A DNA stretch of 27,329 nucleotides, from assembly GCA_026692885.1 (NCBI GenBank), contig JAPLNJ010000908.1:1-27329 (forward strand). The letters are read 5' to 3'. Below the pieces are notes generated by a model. That model had not been told where the DNA came from and did no database searches. It was given only the letters and a program-made list of their open reading frames with translations. This DNA comes from Planctomycetota bacterium (GTDB taxonomy: Bacteria > Planctomycetota > Planctomycetia > Pirellulales > Pirellulaceae). Shown here piece by piece: positions 22,489 to 27,329 of this stretch; position 1 is the first letter of the stretch; each line of letters begins with the position of its first letter. The translations under genes were made by a program, and so were the position numbers.

Positions 22489-23691
22489 ATGCCTTTGGAT
22501 CTTGTGCAAACGGTCTGCGATCTGGTCAGTATTCCCAGCGTCAATCCTATGGGCCGCGAGGTCCGCGGGGAAGAATACTGCGAGCACCGTGTCACCGCGT
22601 ACCTGCAGCGGTTGTTCGAACGGCTGGGATTGCCGTGGCAGCGTCTGCCGGTGGCACCGCTGCGCGACAATATCGTGGCCCGCCTGGACGGCGAGATACC
22701 GCCCGAACAAGGCGGGCCGATCTTGATGCTCGAAGCGCACCAGGACACGGTGCCGGTCGACGGCATGACGATTCCGCCGTGGACTCCGGAAGTCCGTGAC
22801 GTGCGGGTTTTCGGGCGTGGAGCGTGCGACATCAAGGGCGGGATGGCCTGTCTCCTGACCGTGGTCTCGCGCCTGATCGAAGAACGTCCGCCAGGGTTGC
22901 CGACGATCGTCGTGGCCTGTGCGGTGAATGAAGAGTTTGGTGGCGGTGGCGCGCCGGACTTGGCGCAATGCTGGCAGCCCGGACGGGGTGCGCTGCTGCC
23001 GCGTGCCCCCGATGCCGCGATCGTCGCCGAGCCGACCGAATTGAACGTCGTGGTGGCACATAAAGGATCGCTCCGCTGGCGCTGTCACACGCTCGGCCGA
23101 GCCACGCACAGTTCACAGCCGCACTTGGGCGACAACGCCATCTACCGGATGGCCCGCGTGGTGACGGCCCTGGAGAAGTACGCGCGCGACGTGGTGCCGA
23201 CGCTGGCCGAGCATCGCCTGGTCGGCCGGCCGACAATGAGCGTCGGCATGATTCACGGTGGCATCAGCGTCAACACCGTGCCCGACCGCTGCACCATTGA
23301 AATCGATCGGCGACTCGTGCCCGGGGAGGATCCGCAGGGTACGTTCGCGGAGGTTCAAGCCTGCTTGGCGGCCGAGTTGGGCGACGCGCGGGCGATCGAG
23401 CACGAAGCACCGTACCTCCAGATGCCGCCGCTGGCGGACGACCGGAACGGCGCCCTGGCGGCTGGCCTGAGCGCGGCGGTCCGCCGCTGCGGTGGTTCTG
23501 GTCAGTGCCTGGGCGTGCCCTACGGCACCGACGCTCCGGCGCTCGCCGAACACGGCATCCCCACCGTCGTGTTCGGTCCCGGTGCGCTGGCCCAAGCCCA
23601 CACCGCGGACGAATGGGTGGCTGTCGAACAATTGCAGGCAGCCGCCGAGATCTTGTACCAATTCTGTCTGCGCTATGGGCGCACGTGGTAG
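22489..23691 (+). CDS. M20 family metallopeptidase/deacylase (ArgE/DapE-like)
   Basis: The 400-residue product is a di-zinc hydrolase of the ArgE/DapE/carboxypeptidase G2 group, which removes acyl groups or amino acids from small amides. Metal and catalytic residues are recognisable: H and D in LEAHQDTVP, D in GRGACDIKGGMA, the EE pair in NEEFGGGG, the D/E ligand in IVAEPTEL, and the terminal His in FGPGALAQAHTADEW. The lid domain lies in the middle (KGSLRWRCHTLGRATHSSQP to RLVPGEDP). Substrate cannot be assigned. There is no Shine-Dalgarno site. The TAG stop falls within the left arm of a palindromic repeat (23688-23735). Confidence 0.88.
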   Translation: MPLDLVQTVCDLVSIPSVNPMGREVRGEEYCEHRVTAYLQRLFERLGLPWQRLPVAPLRDNIVARLDGEIPPEQGGPILMLEAHQDTVPVDGMTIPPWTPEVRDVRVFGRGACDIKGGMACLLTVVSRLIEERPPGLPTIVVACAVNEEFGGGGAPDLAQCWQPGRGALLPRAPDAAIVAEPTELNVVVAHKGSLRWRCHTLGRATHSSQPHLGDNAIYRMARVVTALEKYARDVVPTLAEHRLVGRPTMSVGMIHGGISVNTVPDRCTIEIDRRLVPGEDPQGTFAEVQACLAAELGDARAIEHEAPYLQMPPLADDRNGALAAGLSAAVRRCGGSGQCLGVPYGTDAPALAEHGIPTVVFGPGALAQAHTADEWVAVEQLQAAAEILYQFCLRYGRTW

Positions 23692-23735
23692 GTCAGCCTT
23701 TCCAGGCTGACGTCAGGCTGGAAAGCCTGACCTAC
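23688..23735. repeat. Loopless inverted repeat at the M20 stop codon, family J
   Basis: Two abutting 24-bp arms (23688-23711, 23712-23735; core GTAGGTCAG.CTTTCCAG) pair with two mismatches. The left arm contains the M20 stop codon, so the element has inserted at or created the end of the gene. With the short hairpin at 23742-23756 it separates two convergent genes and may act as a terminator. Confidence 0.85.
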
Positions 23736-23741
23736 TTGGTT

Positions 23742-23756
23742 GCGGCCGAAGGCCGC
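23742..23756. terminator. Short GC hairpin between convergent genes
   Basis: GCGGCC and GGCCGC pair around a GAA loop, one base from the stop of the FucI-like gene. No T-run follows on either strand, so it is at best a factor-assisted or weak terminator. Confidence 0.35.
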
Positions 23757-23757
23757 C

Positions 23758-25302
23758 TCAGGCAGTTTCCGAGAAGTTCTCCCAACGCAGCCCGATCTTC
23801 CGCGCGGCGTAGCCGACCTCCTGTAGGTAATCGCCGTAGGCCATCATCCAGTGGGAATCGCGGGCTTCGGCCCGCAACTTTTTCCAGTCGCCCTGCAACT
23901 CGACGTCCTGCTGGCTGCGGCAGATGTCGAAGCAGGGATTGGCCTTCACGACCCCCCGGATGCCAATCCACCGACCGGTGGTGTACTCCGGATCAAGGCA
24001 GGTCACCTGCTGCCCGACGGGCATCTCGACTTTGGGGGCCGCCCCGAAGTCGGACTCGTAGTGGGTCATGATCCGTGCCGGTTCGTAGCGGTGACCGTCC
24101 ATGCGCCGCGGAGAAGTGCAGTGGGCACACGTGACCAGCGCCTGGTGGGGGAACGTCGAGTTATGCAGGAACACCGGCTTGCCCGCGATGTAGTGCAGCA
24201 GGATGCCCGCCGGAATGATCACGAAATCCGATTCGCAGAACGCGAGCCAGCCTTCGTCGTTCAACCAACTCAGCGTCAGGCAGGCCGTGGTGTCGGACAT
24301 CGGCATGATGGTACCCATGCACTGGTTGATCGTCAGAGCCGGCGCATGGTGCTCCCGCAGCCAGTCCTTGAAAATCTTGTACAGTACAAAACCGTTGGCG
24401 ACGTACGACGGCTTGGTCTCCAGCTTGGTGCCGGGCAGGGCCAGGTAGCGCTCCGTCCATTGCTGTACCTGAGCCATGAGCCGCTCGTCCGCGCGCGCTG
24501 CTTTCAGCCGTTGGTCGAGTTCCGGGTAGCCGACCTCGACGATTTCCATCTGGTACTTTTCCTTGGCCACAGCCGGTGCGTGACCGTCCCATTTGCCGCC
24601 GGCCCCGCCGAGCGCGACGATCCGTTGGCCGACGAAATTCTTCAGGCCGTAGAGCGCCCGCAGCCGCCAGAGAACTTCCGCGAAGTCGTCGACCACGCAG
24701 TCGTCCAGCGTGACACCGCCGTGGTTGTGGGACGTCCGTTGTTGGACCTGCTCCGCCGTAGGCACCTGGACGTTGCGTGTGCCCAGGCATTCATACCAGT
24801 AATAGACCGGTCCCGACCGGTGCCGCACGAACACGATGGTGTCCCGCTGCGGCTGGTCGGCGCAACACGCGCGAAACAGCTCGATGCCGCCCGTGGCTGC
24901 GAACAGCAGCACCACGTCGAAGTCGCCCTGCTGGACCTTGGCGCCCGCTTCGCGCGAGGCGACCTTAATCAGGGGCAGCAGTTCCAGCGGGAAGTCCGCC
25001 TGCTCGGCAAGCTTCTTCAACTCGCCCTGAATGCGCTGCGACTCCTCCTCGGCCGCCGGCTCGCTGATAATACTGCTCCAGGAGCGCCAGGAGCTCTTCT
25101 CGCGTGGCGCGTAGCACGCGTACATCAGGATGGGCTGCACTCGCAAGGGCTTACCGGTCACGACCAGCGGCCGATCGGGGTCCCACGGTTCGGCGGGTTC
25201 ACTCGCGGCGGCTAACGACGTGGACAGGCTCCACAGGCCGCTCGCCAGTCCGGCCGCGGCCAGTCCCGTAAACTCTCGACGGTTGAGACAACAACGACAC
25301 AT
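23758..25302 (-). CDS. Tat-exported protein related to L-fucose isomerase (FucI-like)
   Basis: The 514-residue product starts with a twin-arginine signal (LNRREFTGLAAAGLASGLWS), so it should be exported folded, as expected for a cofactor-containing enzyme. The body resembles the FucI/AraA ketol-isomerase fold: an N-terminal Rossmann-like part, GDFDVVLLFAATGGIELFRA, GQRIVALGGAGGKWDGHAPA in the middle, and TINQCMGTIMPMSDTTACLT and AFCESDFVIIPAGILLHYIAG towards the C-terminus, the region where isomerases bind their metal. The fold call is from sequence feel. Classical fucose isomerases are cytosolic and about 590 residues, so this secreted, shorter member may do something else. No partner gene of sugar catabolism adjoins it. 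It converges with the M20 gene. Confidence 0.65.
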   Translation of the reverse strand: MCRCCLNRREFTGLAAAGLASGLWSLSTSLAAASEPAEPWDPDRPLVVTGKPLRVQPILMYACYAPREKSSWRSWSSIISEPAAEEESQRIQGELKKLAEQADFPLELLPLIKVASREAGAKVQQGDFDVVLLFAATGGIELFRACCADQPQRDTIVFVRHRSGPVYYWYECLGTRNVQVPTAEQVQQRTSHNHGGVTLDDCVVDDFAEVLWRLRALYGLKNFVGQRIVALGGAGGKWDGHAPAVAKEKYQMEIVEVGYPELDQRLKAARADERLMAQVQQWTERYLALPGTKLETKPSYVANGFVLYKIFKDWLREHHAPALTINQCMGTIMPMSDTTACLTLSWLNDEGWLAFCESDFVIIPAGILLHYIAGKPVFLHNSTFPHQALVTCAHCTSPRRMDGHRYEPARIMTHYESDFGAAPKVEMPVGQQVTCLDPEYTTGRWIGIRGVVKANPCFDICRSQQDVELQGDWKKLRAEARDSHWMMAYGDYLQEVGYAARKIGLRWENFSETA

Positions 25303-25533
25303 GGGAGGCTCCTTGTTTGGGCATTGTCTGGCGATTGGGTGGCCGCTGCCGTAGAGTCTACGCTTCGTCTACGCCCTCGCCAAGCAGCCTCGCCGGACGG
25401 TCTAGGTTTAGGGCGCACGCTCACCGAGGTTCTGGTACACCCACTGCGTCAAGGCAACCGAGAGTTGGCCCAGGAGAGGCATCGTACTCTTGTTAGCCAA
25501 CTCAGGTGGGTCACGACGGACGGTGGAAAGAGC

Positions 25534-25560
25534 TGCAGTCCATTGCAGTACTGCATTGGA
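25534..25560. promoter_or_regulatory. Palindromic operator of the toxin-antitoxin-like pair
   Basis: A 22-bp near-palindrome (25539-25560; TCCATTGCAGTACTGCATTG then GA) has 20 of 22 positions symmetric and a perfect 12-bp centre TGCAGTACTGCA. An additional TGCAGT half-site lies at 25534-25539, exactly 10 bp before the one at 25544-25549. It overlaps the promoter just upstream of the -10 box, where binding of the XRE antitoxin would repress transcription. Confidence 0.6.
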
Positions 25561-25570
25561 ATGCTATAAT
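25543..25570 (+). promoter_or_regulatory. Promoter of the toxin-antitoxin-like pair
   Basis: A perfect TATAAT box (25565-25570) follows a TTGCAG -35-like hexamer (25543-25548) at 16 bp. Transcription would start near 25577, about 23 nt before the ATG at 25600. The rest of the gap from 25303 shows no gene. Confidence 0.6.
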
Positions 25571-25599
25571 TTCCAAAGGCTGATGGAGCTACCCGCCGC

Positions 25600-25869
25600 A
25601 TGACTTGGATACACATTCTTTGGGACCATACGCTGGGCGGAAACGTCGAGCATATAGAAGAGCACGACCTGACTACCGACGATGTGGACTACGTTCTGGA
25701 AAACTGCGACTCGGCCGACGCCAGCGGGTCCAGCGGTCGGCCATGTGTTTTCGGCCACGTACCAGATGGCCGCCATATTGTCGTCATTTACGAAGAGGTC
25801 GACGACGAGACGGTAGTTCCGGTGACAGCCTATGAAGTCCCACGCCGTAAGCGAGGAGGACGCCGATGA
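25600..25869 (+). CDS. Putative toxin of a BrnT-like type II toxin-antitoxin pair
   Basis: The 89-residue product reads WDHTLGGNVEHIEEHDLTTD, then SSGRPCVFGHVPDGRHIVVI and VVPVTAYEV. This layout (N-terminal WD..NV.HI.EH, a helix, then three to four strands ending in ..P.TAYEV) resembles BrnT/RelE-like small RNase toxins and a planctomycete protein family that is regularly followed by an XRE gene. The basic tail RRKRGGRR is noticeable. GGAG lies 12 bases before the ATG. The stop overlaps the next start (ATGA), as usual for such pairs, here toxin first. Toxicity is an inference. Confidence 0.65.
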   Translation: MTWIHILWDHTLGGNVEHIEEHDLTTDDVDYVLENCDSADASGSSGRPCVFGHVPDGRHIVVIYEEVDDETVVPVTAYEVPRRKRGGRR

Positions 25870-26192
25870 GCCAGCCTCTGAAACATGTGAATCGCCGATT
25901 GACAGACGAAGAGCGTGCGCGGCACGCCAAGATTCGAGAAGCCGCCATGCAGGAGATCCCTCCCCAAGCGGGGTCAGGTCGAAAACCATCTCCTCCGGGC
26001 ATTCCCTCGCAAATCCGTCAGGAGCGCGAAGCACGGGGGCTCACCTGGTACGCACTGGCCAAATTGGCCGGGATCCCCAACCAGGCGACGATCCGCGATA
26101 TCGAACAGGGCAAGGACGTCAAACTCTCGAACCTGCAGTCTGTTGCCGATGTTCTGGGGCTCACCTTGGAGCTTATTAGAAAAGCGGGTTGA
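25866..26192 (+). CDS. XRE-family antitoxin/transcriptional regulator
   Basis: The 108-residue product has a charged N-terminal half (residues 1-30, LTDEERARHAKIREAAM) and a helix-turn-helix domain at about 48-104 (IRQEREARGLTWYALAKLAG, then TIRDIEQGKDVKLSNLQSVA), a classical XRE/Cro fold with recognition helix around ATIRDIEQ. A strong GAGGAGG site (25853-25859) lies six bases before the ATG, which overlaps the toxin stop in ATGA. It most likely neutralises the upstream protein through its N-terminal half and represses the operon through the palindrome at 25539-25560. Confidence 0.8.
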   Translation: MSQPLKHVNRRLTDEERARHAKIREAAMQEIPPQAGSGRKPSPPGIPSQIRQEREARGLTWYALAKLAGIPNQATIRDIEQGKDVKLSNLQSVADVLGLTLELIRKAG

Positions 26193-26220
26193 CCGCAAGA
26201 AAGCAAACAGAGGGGCAGCC

Positions 26221-26788
26221 ATGCGACCAGGGTGGCCTACGTACTGGTTCCTTGTGTTGATCGGCACGGCGACGTTGATTCCGCCGCTGCACGCCCAGGA
26301 CGTGCCACCGCGGCCCGCCGTTGAATTCGTCAGCGGCGTGAACTGGCAAGCCCGGTTTCGCGGCGTCGACGTGGCCTCACTCCAGGCCACGCAGCCGCGG
26401 CTGATGCGCGGCTACGCCGCCCGCATCCAGGTGACGGATTCGGGCATCGTATTTCTAGCGACGCCGGACAGCGGGGACCGACCCGGCGAGACCGACGGAC
26501 TGCGGACGACTTCGTGTTCCTGGTCATCGACGGCAGCCGGACTACAGCCTGGGCGCCTCGACAGCTGAAGTGGGCCAGTGGCTCCAAGCCCTGGGCGCCG
26601 CCGACGGCATCAATCTGGACGGCGGCGGTACGACGACGATGGTCTTGCGGGGCGAGAACGGCGTACCGCAGATTCTGAATCGCCCGATCCACGCCGGCAT
26701 TCCCGGCCGCGAACGTGTCGCCGCCAGCCACCTGGGCGTCAAGGCCCAACCGCTGCCCCAGCCGGTTCCGGCCTCCGGGCGGCCGTAG
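26221..26788 (+). pseudogene. Broken phosphodiester glycosidase (NAGPA/DUF2233 family)
   Basis: The N-terminal part has a signal peptide (YWFLVLIGTATLIPPLHA) and the family segment TPDSGDRPGETDGLRTTS. After 26514 the expected catalytic middle of roughly 100 residues is missing and the frame changes: FLVIDG continues in a second frame (26517-26534) and PDYSLGASTAEVGQWLQALG, NLDGGGTTTMV and HAGIPGRERVAASHLGV in a third (26537-26788). The order and spacing match an intact family member apart from the deletion and a one-base loss near 26535. The first frame ends at a stop at 26566-26568. AGAGGGG precedes the ATG, so a truncated secreted peptide may still be made. It lies 28 bp after the antitoxin gene. 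Confidence 0.8.
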
Positions 26789-26870
26789 CCCAATGCCACT
26801 TACTTTGCACTCGGACATGGTGAGCCGCAAGGCGCTAGCCGCGGGTTCTTGGGGCGAGAAGACGCGGCCA

Positions 26871-26964
26871 GGGTCAGTCGTTTAAATTTCAGTTTTTGCG
26901 GCGGCGAGACTCTCCACCCTCGTTGCCCAGAGGCCGCAAAAACTGAAATTTGAACGACTGACCC
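26871..26964. repeat. MITE-like inverted repeat, family H copy 2
   Basis: Terminal inverted repeats of 31 bp (26871-26901, 26934-26964) match with one mismatch, start GGGTCAGTCGTTTAAATTTC and share the ATTTCAGTTTTTGCGG core with the copy at 18059-18154. Just before it, 26820-26845 carries another motif typical of planctomycete spacers (GAGCCGCAAGGCGCTAGCCG). Confidence 0.88.
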
Positions 26965-27027
26965 ATGTCTGCGGGCGGAACAGAAGTGGAACATCCGGCT
27001 TTTGTTCCAGCTTGGCATGTCTGGTCC

Positions 27028-27324
27028 CCATCCGGGCTTGCCCCGAATGGTACGAGGTTAAGCCTAACCTCCGATCCCCACTGGGCTTGCCCCAGTGGAC
27101 AAGAGGTTTGAAAACCAAGGCCGCGTACCGCAAACACACCCCGTCCCCTGCGCCGCATTCACCGCCGCCTGCGGCGGCGGTGAATGCGGCGAAGGGGATT
27201 AGAGGCGGTGGGGGCCGCTGTTAGTGACCAAACCCTTTTTCCACTGGGGCAAGCCCAGTGGGGAAAGTGGCTGATTGACAACGACTTATGCTTAACCTCT
27301 TACCATTCGGGCTTGCCCCGGTGG
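27028..27324. repeat. Cluster of GGGCTTGCCCC hairpins, family K
   Basis: Four hairpins with a GGGCTTGCCCC or complementary centre occur at 27028-27050, 27078-27098, 27241-27261 and 27303-27324. The outer two carry CCATTCGG-type arms with nearby GAGGTTAAGC strings in opposite orientation, so the whole region is a large inverted array, with a separate palindrome in the middle. No gene is seen between 26789 and the window end. Confidence 0.75.
27151..27191. repeat. Perfect GC-rich palindrome
   Basis: Arms of 18 bp (27151-27168 and 27174-27191; CGCCGCATTCACCGCCGC) pair perfectly around a 5-nt loop, with further CCCCT/AGGGG pairing just outside. It is at the centre of the family K hairpin array. 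Confidence 0.85.
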
Positions 27325-27329
27325 AATTG

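Noticed and set aside
23851..25215. A 454-residue plus-strand ORF
   Set aside because: It is antisense to the FucI-like gene, and its Arg/Gly/Val-rich composition is typical of a shadow frame.
27012..27224. Short plus-strand ORF in the terminal repeat region
   Set aside because: It is composed of the GGGCTTGCCCC hairpins and the perfect palindrome, with no ribosome-binding site.

Overview
The window looks like chromosomal DNA of a planctomycete, probably in or near the Pirellulales. This is an inference from GC-rich coding sequence, a planctomycete-style ECF-like sigma factor, a large CHAT/TIR/NB-ARC/TPR protein, a Tat-exported FucI-like protein, and gaps filled with palindromic repeats of the kind seen in these genomes. 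No rRNA, tRNA or CRISPR array was recognised. All coordinates and repeat comparisons were made by eye.

Layout. 1-3183 (+): a dipeptide epimerase, then a run made of a membrane-anchored TPM-domain protein, a Gly/Asp-rich ORF that starts inside its stop codon, and a zinc-ribbon protein. 3358-5136 (-): a secreted conserved protein followed by an ECF-like sigma factor. 5597-9470 (-): a sugar ABC importer in the order binding lipoprotein, ATPase, permease, with a palindromic repeat in each intergenic junction. 9589-9723 (-): a relic of a PVC-type cytochrome. 9900-10841 (+): a TIGR01777 sugar-nucleotide epimerase. 10915-12765 (-): a glycosyltransferase-like protein with a methyltransferase-like relic just upstream. 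13204-17730 (-): the 1508-residue CHAT-TIR-NB-ARC-TPR protein. 18413-21807 (-): a Tyr/Pro repeat secreted protein, NAD(P)H-hydrate dehydratase, and one ORF that joins RibF to an NrnA-type DHH phosphoesterase. 22104-23691: a MazG-like pyrophosphohydrolase and an M20 peptidase, divergent, with start codons 16 bp apart. 23758-25302 (-): a Tat-exported FucI-like protein. 25534-26192 (+): a toxin-antitoxin-like pair with promoter and palindromic operator. 26221-26788 (+): a broken phosphodiester glycosidase. 26789-27329: repeats only.

The most interesting item is the 13204-17730 protein. It carries two effector-type domains, a CHAT protease and a TIR domain with its catalytic Glu, ahead of an NB-ARC switch and TPR sensor, which suggests a single-protein defence or cell-suicide device. 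A palindromic intergenic repeat of exactly 72 bp sits in frame inside its NTPase domain, and a second repeat fragment lies further on. Other notable points are the RibF-NrnA fusion, a probable leaderless promoter for the M20 gene, the operator of the toxin-antitoxin-like pair, and inverted copies of one 112-bp repeat flanking the nnrD/ribF block.
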